Part shown: positions 32,245 to 38,528 of the stretch, in pieces
Numbering within the stretch: the first letter of the stretch is position 1
Layout of the letters: each line of letters starts with the position of its first letter
Source of the DNA: Oscillospiraceae bacterium
GTDB lineage: Bacteria > Bacillota > Clostridia > Oscillospirales > Ruminococcaceae
Assembly (NCBI GenBank): GCA_022768245.1
Contig: JALEMR010000006.1
Location: 1-38,528 of the forward strand
Direction of reading: 5' to 3'
Length of the DNA: 38,528 nucleotides
Program-made: the position numbers and the translations under genes
Notes under the pieces: generated by a model
Seen by the model: only the letters and a program-made list of their open reading frames with translations
Database searches by the model: none
Told to the model about the DNA's origin: nothing

Positions 32245-33918
32245 ATGGAAAATACCATTGATATGAATACGTATTATTCAGTCGTTGATGATATAATGAG
32301 ATCCGGTATGCCCAAGCTCAATTTCCTCTGGGACTGCGTAAACGACCGTACCATATCCTTGTATTATGACGGCGTACTGCCCAAGGGTGTTTCCCAGCCT
32401 TTCGAATATATGCTCGATACCGAAAGGATCGACCCCGAATATATCCCCGCCTATGAGGTGTTCTGCTCCGAGCTGGCAATGGGGATAAGCCGCGGCACCG
32501 ATAAGCATGAAATAGTACTGCGCCTTAAAATGAATATCTTCGGCGAAGAGTACAGCTTTGTGACCATTACCTCCGTCTTTAAAAAGGACGAGAATAACCG
32601 CATAAAATATATCTATACTAATATCCGTCCCTTTACCGTTTCCGACGAGCGGGAATGGGAGATACTTACGTCCTTTACGTCGGATAAGAATCCCGCCATA
32701 ATCCAGAAAAGGATAAGGGAGCTCATCGGACAGACAAAGGGCGAAAAAAAGATCGCCTTCGTTCAGTTCGACGTGGAGCGCTTCAAGCTCATCAACGACA
32801 ATTACGGCTCCGATACGGGAGATAAGCTCCTCGCATTCATCAGCGATACCCTTAATATGGTGTGCACCGACGATATGCCCCACGGACGGCTCTCCGCGGA
32901 CCTTTATATGTTCGTTATGGCATTCGACGATAAGCAGGAGATAATTGATTTTATCAGACTGCTCGAAAGCCGTATCAGTGGATTTATGGACATCGACTTC
33001 CGTATGTGCTTCGGGGTTTTCATACTGGAGGGCATGCCGAAGGAATCTCTGCGCCGCTACGGCGACAACGCAGGAATGGCAAGACAGCTGGTCAAGGGCA
33101 ACGCTCTTTCTAATATAGGCTTCTATCAGGATAAGCTCTTAAACGATCTGCACAAAACGCAGAATATCGAGGAGGATATGCACAACGCTCTGCTCAGCAA
33201 CGAATTTGTGATGTTCTTACAGCCGAAGGTCTGCATCTCCACGGGAAGGATAATCGGCGCGGAAGCCCTTGCACGGTGGAATCATCACTCAAAGGGAATG
33301 ATATCCCCCGCAGAATTTGTTCCCGTGTTTGAGAAAAACGGCTTTATAATCAAGCTTGACCGCTTTATCTGGGAAAGCGCCTGCAAGCATATCCGTCAGT
33401 GGATAGACAACGGCATCGAACCTGTTCCAATTTCCGTAAACGTGTCCAGAGCCTACATAAACGGCATGGAAACAGTCAACGAGATATCTGCGCTGGTGAA
33501 GAAGTACGATATCCCCATTGACCTGCTCCAGCTGGAGATAACCGAAACAGCGGACTCTGCGGGCGTGGACGAGGCTATCGAAATGTTCAAGGAGAACGGC
33601 TTTACCATGCTCATGGACGATTTCGGCTCGGGCTACTCGTCGCTGAATATGCTAAAAACCACTAAATTTGACGTTCTTAAGATAGACAGGAACTTCCTCT
33701 CGGAATTCATGGAATCCGACCGCGGACGGAAGATAATCAACCACACCATCTCCATGTCAAAGGATATAGGACTTGACATCATCGCCGAGGGCGTAGAGAC
33801 CGAAGCCCAGGCGGAATTTCTCAGCGAATGCGGCTGCGACGCAGCGCAGGGCTTCTTATATTCCCGCCCCATTGATAAGGACAAATTCGACGCTATGATG
33901 CGGGATATCAACAAATAG
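32245..33918 (+). CDS. Cyclic di-GMP phosphodiesterase with degenerate GGDEF and intact EAL domain
   Basis: The 557-residue protein has an N-terminal sensory region (1-150, possibly PAS-like), a GGDEF-fold domain (165-295) and an EAL domain (310-555). The GGDEF signature is replaced by SADLY (217-221), so cyclase activity is not expected; the domain may bind GTP as a regulator. The EAL domain looks active: EALARW at 340, EITET at 431, DDFGSGYSS at 458, KID at 479 and AEGVE at 514. No membrane segment is seen. The ATG at 32245 has GTGAGG upstream; a TTG six bases earlier is less well placed. Its position after pilT suggests control of pili or attachment. Confidence 0.9.
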   Translation: MENTIDMNTYYSVVDDIMRSGMPKLNFLWDCVNDRTISLYYDGVLPKGVSQPFEYMLDTERIDPEYIPAYEVFCSELAMGISRGTDKHEIVLRLKMNIFGEEYSFVTITSVFKKDENNRIKYIYTNIRPFTVSDEREWEILTSFTSDKNPAIIQKRIRELIGQTKGEKKIAFVQFDVERFKLINDNYGSDTGDKLLAFISDTLNMVCTDDMPHGRLSADLYMFVMAFDDKQEIIDFIRLLESRISGFMDIDFRMCFGVFILEGMPKESLRRYGDNAGMARQLVKGNALSNIGFYQDKLLNDLHKTQNIEEDMHNALLSNEFVMFLQPKVCISTGRIIGAEALARWNHHSKGMISPAEFVPVFEKNGFIIKLDRFIWESACKHIRQWIDNGIEPVPISVNVSRAYINGMETVNEISALVKKYDIPIDLLQLEITETADSAGVDEAIEMFKENGFTMLMDDFGSGYSSLNMLKTTKFDVLKIDRNFLSEFMESDRGRKIINHTISMSKDIGLDIIAEGVETEAQAEFLSECGCDAAQGFLYSRPIDKDKFDAMMRDINK

Positions 33919-33932
33919 CTCACAGATATAAA

Positions 33933-33967
33933 AACGAGGAACGATACTTACCGTTCCTCGTTATTTT
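33933..33967. terminator. Bidirectional terminator between the EAL and GH26-like genes
   Basis: AACGAGGAACG and CGTTCCTCGTT form a perfect 11-bp stem with poly-T or poly-A on each side; it lies between convergent genes. Confidence 0.92.
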
Positions 33968-33988
33968 TCGTATTATCTTATTCTATGC

Positions 33989-35425
33989 TCACAGCTCCAC
34001 AGGCTCAAAGCGGACTCTTATCTTGGGCAGCTTTTCAACTGTCGCATAGTAATTCTCAGCCCAGTCCTCGCCCTGTGAGGGGTCGTTCTCGCCTGTTGCG
34101 GGAGGTGCGAAGAGCTTGAGGGTAAGGTCACACTTGCCGTCCAGAGGCTTCTCGAAGAATGCGCCCATAAGGTCTACGGTCTTGGTGCCGGGAGCCTTGT
34201 AGAACCACTTTCCGTTAAGCTCCAGCATATAGTTGCCGTCATCCTCGAATACCACCTCGCAGAAGTGGGGATTCTTTTCAAAATGTACGGGGATAGCGAT
34301 GCCCTCTGCGTCCTCGGCTCCGCCCCAGCGCAGCTTTATGGGGAACTGTGCCTCGCCCTCTTCGTCCATGGAGGGGGTAAACCACTCGGAGTGGATTATC
34401 TCCTTATAGGTCTTTAAAAGGGGCTGCTCGATGCCCACATTGGGATTGTTGGGGTCCTCGATCTCCAGTCCGAGACGTCCCCTGTCGCGGAACTGATACA
34501 TAGTGAAGGACGTGAACCACTTAGCGTTGTCCTTTACGAGGATATCGCAGAATTCCTTTACCATATCAGCCTGCTCGTAGGGACCGGTAACATCTCCGTC
34601 GGCGTTGAATTCAGCCATTGACATGGGCTTTCCCTCGCCGCCGTTGAGGAACTTGAAGCGCTCGTAGCTGCGCTTGGTCTTTTCATAGGTATCGCTGACC
34701 TTGCTTCTGGAGTGGGAATTTCCGCCACGCTCCGCAACGTCATAGGGCCAGCCCCAGTGCAGAGCCATGTACTTGTCCACGCTCCACATATCCGCAGCGG
34801 GAACAACGCACTTGAATTCCTCTTCCATTTCCATTTCGGTCTTGTCGAGGTTCTCTATGCCGCCGATGCACATGAGAGTCTTTACATTGGGGGCATACTC
34901 GTGGATAATTTCGGTGAAATGCACGAAAAACTTCGCAATATCCGCATAAGGCGCTCTCTTGGTGAAGGAGAACCAGTCGCCCGTTGCTTCGTGATTTATT
35001 CTGAGTATCATTCTTCCGAAGGTGGAAAGGTCCTTTGCAATGGCGATAAGATGCTCGTCGTCAAGAGTGGGGTCGATGGTGAGAGTGAGGGTAACGTCCT
35101 GTCCGTGACGGCGGACATCTCTCATGCAGGTGAAGGGCTCGTCATCGAGAGTGCCTCCGACGCCGCCCTTGTAGGTGAAATAATCGTCATAGGGATAATC
35201 CCACTGGAAGCTTACATTCTCGGAGGAGAACGCCTTTGAAGCTCTTACGGGCCAGCCCTTGTCCTTGGGATAATAGCAGTACATAAGGCTCACGCTGCGA
35301 TGAGGACGTCCCAGCTTATTGATGATATAGTCCTGATCAACATATTCTCCTCTTTCGGAGCCGTCGCCCAGATCAACTGCGCAGTTTGCCTTTCCCATAT
35401 GTATTTTATAGATCTTATCGCTCAT
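33989..35425 (-). CDS. Intracellular GH26-like beta-glycosidase, probably mannan-active
   Basis: The 478-residue protein has the fold markers of family GH26 and related clan-A enzymes. LRINHEATGDWF (from 141) holds the putative acid/base Glu146, and MSMAEFN (from 268) the putative nucleophile Glu272; the WGWPYD segment near 223 is probably at the substrate site. Residues from about 340 onward look like an all-beta accessory domain. There is no signal peptide or dockerin, unlike secreted ruminococcal mannanases, so it should act on imported oligosaccharides. GGAGG precedes the ATG. A perfect cre site overlaps its transcription start. Sequence similarity to GH26 is clear only at the motifs, so the substrate is an inference. 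Confidence 0.7.
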   Translation of the reverse strand: MSDKIYKIHMGKANCAVDLGDGSERGEYVDQDYIINKLGRPHRSVSLMYCYYPKDKGWPVRASKAFSSENVSFQWDYPYDDYFTYKGGVGGTLDDEPFTCMRDVRRHGQDVTLTLTIDPTLDDEHLIAIAKDLSTFGRMILRINHEATGDWFSFTKRAPYADIAKFFVHFTEIIHEYAPNVKTLMCIGGIENLDKTEMEMEEEFKCVVPAADMWSVDKYMALHWGWPYDVAERGGNSHSRSKVSDTYEKTKRSYERFKFLNGGEGKPMSMAEFNADGDVTGPYEQADMVKEFCDILVKDNAKWFTSFTMYQFRDRGRLGLEIEDPNNPNVGIEQPLLKTYKEIIHSEWFTPSMDEEGEAQFPIKLRWGGAEDAEGIAIPVHFEKNPHFCEVVFEDDGNYMLELNGKWFYKAPGTKTVDLMGAFFEKPLDGKCDLTLKLFAPPATGENDPSQGEDWAENYYATVEKLPKIRVRFEPVEL

Positions 35426-35459
35426 ATTATACCTCCGTTATTATGTTCAACGTCTGATT

Positions 35460-35473
35460 TGAAATCGTTTTCA
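35460..35473 (-). promoter_or_regulatory. Perfect cre site (CcpA operator)
   Basis: TGAAATCGTTTTCA, read TGAAAACGATTTCA on the minus strand, fits the cre consensus TGWAANCGNTNWCA at every fixed position on both strands. It lies about 10 bases after the -10 box of the GH26-like gene, at the expected transcription start, a typical repressing position. Confidence 0.8.
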
Positions 35474-35482
35474 GTCAATATA

Positions 35483-35511
35483 ATAATACACCATTTTAAG
35501 ATAAATTGCAA
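35483..35511 (-). promoter_or_regulatory. Sigma-A promoter of the GH26-like gene
   Basis: On the minus strand, TTGCAA (35506-35511) and TATTAT (35483-35488) are separated by 17 bases. Confidence 0.78.
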
Positions 35512-35708
35512 GAAGTTTTCGGAAATTTTCAAAATATTTACCGTTTGCACAAATCCTCTCCGATTTTTTGTATATCTTTATCAAAGCACGTCCTTTCGAA
35601 GCAGACTCACAAACACAGCCCGCAGTCAGCGGACAGCGGGCAGAAACTTTTCTGTGTATATATTAACAAAATGACGTATATATCCGCAGCGCTTATTTCC
35701 GCGGAGGC

Positions 35709-36050
35709 TCACAGTCCCATTGATAAAAGCTCTTCGGCGGTGATATCAACGAGCACCTCGCAGTTCACAGCTTTCCCGTCCGAGCGGACTGCCGCAGTAT
35801 TTCCTGCTCCCGCTGCCCTGCCCTTGCGGACAATGACCGCGGAGGAAGGCTTACCGTCTGTGCCGCCTGCAATTATCTGCACCTGAGCGCGGCTGTCGGT
35901 CACAGGAATGATGATCAGATATGCAGCCCCCTGCTTAATAAGCGAGGGCGTACCTGCGGTGAATCTCGTATCCCTGAGGGCTTCGAACAGGCTCTCGGCA
36001 GTATATTCACCATTCAATGTGAGTTTTTTCAGCTTAACACCAAACGCCAT
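35709..36050 (-). CDS. Small protein of unknown function (113 residues)
   Basis: The frame is supported by an AGAGGA site seven bases before the ATG at 36050 and by a good promoter at 36125-36153. The product is soluble, with a segment GAAYLIIIPVTDSRAQVQII that looks like paired beta strands, and a conserved-looking end VLVDITAEELLSMGL. I do not recognise a family. It is transcribed away from the LuxR-type gene on the other strand. The GH26-like gene follows in the same direction but has its own promoter. Confidence 0.6.
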   Translation of the reverse strand: MAFGVKLKKLTLNGEYTAESLFEALRDTRFTAGTPSLIKQGAAYLIIIPVTDSRAQVQIIAGGTDGKPSSAVIVRKGRAAGAGNTAAVRSDGKAVNCEVLVDITAEELLSMGL

Positions 36051-36124
36051 AATTATTTCCTCTTTCAGACAAATAGCTTGCGGAGCTTCCCGCCTTTGGA
36101 ACAGCCTATAGCTGTACGATGGTA

Positions 36125-36153
36125 ATTGTATCATACTGACCGCGGTTTGTCAT
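36125..36153 (-). promoter_or_regulatory. Sigma-A promoter of the 113-residue protein gene
   Basis: ATGACA (36148-36153) and TACAAT (36125-36130) are 17 bases apart on the minus strand, with TGA before the -10 box. The spacer contains the palindrome ACCGCGGT. The same two hexamers and the sequence TATGATACAAT occur in the divergent promoter at 36349. Confidence 0.75.
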
Positions 36154-36197
36154 CACCCTTTTGGGTGAATTCGGCGGCAGGCTCAAAAATTTGGTAA

Positions 36198-36293
36198 GTG
36201 ATAAGAAATAATATACTGCCCTCTGTTGCAAGCGTTCAGGCAAACGTGCTCATACTTTCCGATGACGGAGAGGTCTATTTCTCCGCTGAATAA
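36198..36293 (+). CDS. Possible small ORF of 31 residues, or a gene remnant
   Basis: A frame from GTG at 36198 to TAA at 36291-36293 gives a peptide ending NVLILSDDGEVYFSAE, which has the composition of a real protein end. A stop codon lies directly before the GTG and no good ribosome site or promoter is seen. A strong terminator begins seven bases after the stop. It may be the 3' stub of a lost gene still attached to its terminator. Confidence 0.3.
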   Translation: MIRNNILPSVASVQANVLILSDDGEVYFSAE

Positions 36294-36299
36294 CAGTTC

Positions 36300-36339
36300 A
36301 AAGGCAGAAGGATCGGAAAAGATTATTCTGCCTTTTTTT
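36300..36339 (+). terminator. Rho-independent terminator before the LuxR-type gene
   Basis: AAAGGCAGAA and TTCTGCCTTT form a perfect 10-bp stem with a 16-base loop, followed by T residues. No solid plus-strand gene precedes it, apart from the 31-codon frame. Confidence 0.8.
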
Positions 36340-36348
36340 CAAAAAATA

Positions 36349-36377
36349 ATGACATTTGCGAAAAAATATGATACAAT
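36349..36377 (+). promoter_or_regulatory. Sigma-A promoter of the LuxR-type gene
   Basis: ATGACA (36349-36354) and TACAAT (36372-36377) are 17 bases apart. The spacer carries TGCGAAAAAATATGATA, identical over 17 bases to the promoter at 30235. The GTG start is only about 13 bases from the expected transcription start. Confidence 0.72.
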
Positions 36378-36396
36378 TATATACGGGTGATGTACA

Positions 36397-38166
36397 GTGA
36401 GCAGCTATGTCAAGCCTGCGGCAGCTTTCAAAAAGCTTGACGCGGCAAAGCTTTTAAAGCAGAACGTCTACATATACGGCGCAACCGGCTTCGGAAAGAC
36501 CGAGCTTGTAAAACAATACTTCAAGAATACAAAATATATCTATATCTTATGCAGACAGAATCACTGCGACCTGTCCCCGATACCCGAAAGCTCCCCTCAT
36601 ACGGTCACCGTGGTCATTGATAACGTCAATGCCGCGGAAAGCCCCGAGATAAGAAACAGCATACTGTCGCTCTGCGGAAGAAAGGACCTGTGGGTACTCA
36701 TCATCGGTCGGAGCAGAATGCCAAGCTGGCTTTTCAATACCTTTATAACCAAAAGTATGGCGCTCATCACCGAGGATGATATCGCTCTGTCGGAAGAGGG
36801 CATTGACCAATATATGCGCTCCGAGGGTATTATCCTCACCGAGGAGGAGCTCCGATATCTGAAAAAATGCAGCGAGGGCAACTTCTACGGCTTAAAATAT
36901 ACCGCAAGGCGGCTGCTGTCAGGCGACAGGATAGGAAATGAGCTTTATGAACAGAACAGCGCCATGTTTCAGAGCTATGCCATAAACAATATTATCTCCG
37001 AGTTCAATACCGAGGTGGCGGACTTCCTGCTGAAGATCAGCATCGCTGACGATTTTACCGAACAGCTTGCGGTCATGCTCACAGGCAATACCGACGTTCT
37101 CCGTCTGATAGAACGGGCAATGGACGCGGGCAACTTCATTTACGAAAAGAACGGTGTGTATACTATCCGCCGACAGTTCATCAAGGCACTCCGCAAAAAG
37201 GCGTCCATGGACTTTTCCGAAAAGGAGCTTCATCAGTATGCCCTCCTTGCGGGAGGATACTACGAGAGCAATAACGAGGACGACAGGGCTCTTGAAATGT
37301 ATGCAGCATACGGCGAGTCCGACCGCATAAGATAGCTGCTTATCAAAAATTCAAGGAAAAACCCCGAATCGGGCTACTATATCGAAATGCGGAAGTATTA
37401 TCTCATGCTGTCCGAGGAGGATATCATGTGCAGCGCTTATCTTATGGCTGCCATGTCCATGCTTTACTCCATGCTGATGAACTTCGACAAAAGCGACTAC
37501 TGGTACGATAAGCTGGCAGAATACCGCGATAACGCCAAGGGCTCGGAAAAGCGGGAGGCTACTCAGCGGATAGTATATCTTGAGATATCCCTGCCTCATC
37601 GGGGGAACATAAATATCCTTGAGCTTATCAAGGGGTGCTATGCCCTGCTGACGGACAAGTCGATCCCCTTCCCCGAATTATCGGTGACCAGCAATCAGCC
37701 CTCCCTTATGAACGGCGGAAAGGATTTCTGCGACTGGAGCAGGCACGACAGGGAAATAGCCGCCGCAGCAGGAAAGCCGGTGGTCACATTTCTCGGGAAA
37801 TACAGAAAGGGACTGGTCAACGCAGCTCTTGCGGAAAGCTTCTTTGAAAAGGGCGGGGACAGATGCGCCGCAGACAGGAACATAGACAAGAAATGGTTTG
37901 AGCGGGTAAGGACCGAGACGGGGAAAATGGCAAGACGCTATCCGCTGTATCTGAAAAACACCGTGAAAAATATCCCCGAGCTCCGGCCTATGGATATACG
38001 TATCCTCACCTGTCTGGCAGACGGCTTGTCGGTGCAGAAGACCGCCGAAAAGCTGAACATCAACTACGAGACCCTCCGCTCCCGAATAAAGGAGATATAC
38101 CGCAGGCCGGACGCCAAAAACAAGACCGAAGCCGTCATGGTGGCACGGGAAATGAAGCTGATATGA
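36397..38166 (+). pseudogene. MalT/LuxR-type ATPase regulator interrupted by an in-frame TAG
   Basis: One frame runs from GTG at 36397 to TGA at 38164-38166 and is broken only by TAG at 37333-37335 (codon 313). The first part has a P-loop GATGFGKT (28-35) of a STAND-type ATPase. The part after TAG continues without shift (LLIKNSRKNPESGYYIEMRKYY) and ends in a LuxR-like helix-turn-helix (LTCLADGLSVQKTAEKLNI, IYRRPDAKNKTEAV). Relatives have a long helical-repeat region before the DNA-binding end; here FFEKGGD runs within 15 residues into KKWFERVRTE, suggesting an internal in-frame loss. The product is probably inactive, unless the TAG is read through. The absence of other lesions indicates a recent event. 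Confidence 0.8.
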
Positions 38167-38171
38167 AATAA

Positions 38172-38242
38172 TGTCTGCTCAACTACCGAAAAAGTGCGCA
38201 GAAGCTTTGCTTCGGAGCGTTTTTTCGGTTGTTTGGCAGACA
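38172..38242. other. Long imperfect hairpin after the LuxR-type gene
   Basis: TGTCTGC (38172) and GCAGACA (ending 38242) bracket CCGAAAAA/TTTTTTCGG and an inner AAGC/GCTT stem, giving a 71-nt hairpin. The T-rich arm may allow termination, but the size and perfect outer arms also fit an element end. Confidence 0.6.
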
Positions 38243-38313
38243 ATACATAATATTGCCATATTTCCGCACGTCCTTCGATATCGTCGGATGTGCGGCTTAT
38301 TATCGGATATATA

Positions 38314-38359
38314 GGCAACACCGCATAAAGCCCGCCTGACGGCTTTGTGCGGTGTTGCC
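38314..38359. repeat. 19-bp inverted repeat near the recombinase gene
   Basis: GGCAACACCGCATAAAGCC and GGCTTTGTGCGGTGTTGCC pair along 19 bp with one T-G wobble and an eight-base loop. A second hairpin (CCGCAC/GTGCGG, about 38264-38295) lies just to the left. No T-run follows on either strand, so a plain terminator is unlikely. Confidence 0.75.
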
Positions 38360-38386
38360 CGACACAACAAGAGAGCTTAAATTTTC

Positions 38387-38528
38387 TCAAAAATAATAGT
38401 GTATGATTACACCCTTTTCCACCGATATATAAATCTTCTCGATCATCATTCGGGCAAGATTGTTTTTCTCCTCGACAGTAAGCGTTTCCCACTTGTTAAG
38501 AGGACCGAGAAGCGGTGTGGTATCAATT
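38387..38528 (-). CDS. Serine recombinase, C-terminal part
   Basis: The minus strand at the right edge holds the last 46 codons of a gene that starts outside the window, ending with TGA at 38387-38389. The peptide includes WETLTVEEKNNLARMMIEKI and then YISVEKGVIIHYYF. This is the pattern that ends many resolvase/invertase-type large serine recombinases (Trp, EEK, an I-KI strand and a final I-YxF strand). These enzymes cut and rejoin DNA at attachment sites of mobile elements. The call rests on a short tail and is not certain. Confidence 0.65.
   Translation of the reverse strand, partial: IDTTPLLGPLNKWETLTVEEKNNLARMMIEKIYISVEKGVIIHYYF

Noticed and set aside
37333..37335. Pyrrolysine codon
   Set aside because: No pyl genes are visible and this regulator family has no reason to contain pyrrolysine; a nonsense mutation is simpler.

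Overview
The window looks like chromosome from a low-to-mid GC, Gram-positive anaerobe of the Clostridia, most probably a Ruminococcus-like member of the Oscillospiraceae. The signs are strong AGGAGG-type ribosome binding sites, sigma-A promoters with TGN-extended -10 boxes, a perfect CcpA cre site, a GH130 mannoside phosphorylase of the Ruminococcus type, an archaeal-style MetRS, and a three-gene biotin carboxyltransferase set like a propionibacterial transcarboxylase. The genus is an inference; no rRNA gene is present.

Layout from left to right. 1-96 is the end of rpmB. 431-3704 (+) is a carboxyltransferase / biotin carrier / 5S-like operon. 3848-8711 (-) is metG followed by a membrane-anchored vWA protein. 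9006-10223 (+) is an iron alcohol dehydrogenase, 10464-12800 (+) a ClpA/ClpC-like unfoldase and 12939-13565 (+) a TetR regulator. 13649-14674 (-) is a GH130 phosphorylase, followed by a 518-nt gap holding palindromes. 15193-27498 (-) is a long arginine cluster, in transcription order argG, lipoprotein, argH, argC, hicA-hicB, argJ, a PH-like membrane protein, argB, argD, a 32-aa peptide, argF, an esterase and a condensation-like acyltransferase. Divergent from argG is a polar amino-acid ABC transporter (27843-30137, +). 30362-33918 (+) holds a CobU-like protein, PilT and a GGDEF/EAL protein. 33989-35425 (-) is an intracellular GH26-like glycosidase under a cre site. A small unknown gene follows (-), then a MalT/LuxR-type regulator broken by an in-frame TAG, and at the right edge the C-terminus of a serine recombinase.

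How the parts fit. The arginine genes cover N-acetylglutamate recycling (ArgJ) through argininosuccinate lyase, transcribed from a TTGACA/TATAAT promoter that faces an amino-acid importer, so supply and synthesis may share control. GH130 and GH26-like enzymes both lack signal peptides and could handle imported mannosides in the cytoplasm. PilT beside an EAL protein links retractile pili to cyclic di-GMP.

The most unusual signal is a set of degenerate tandem arrays with a strict 7-nt period in at least five intergenic gaps (164-261, 1799-1868, 3813-3858, 15153-15194, 19700-19791). Each locus uses different words, three are built as inverted halves, and four begin at or overlap the stop codon of a gene. 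Other leads are the HicAB pair and small ORFs inside the arginine cluster, direct repeats 30 bp apart in front of the Clp gene, a 17-nt core shared by two promoters, and the nonsense-disrupted regulator next to a recombinase.
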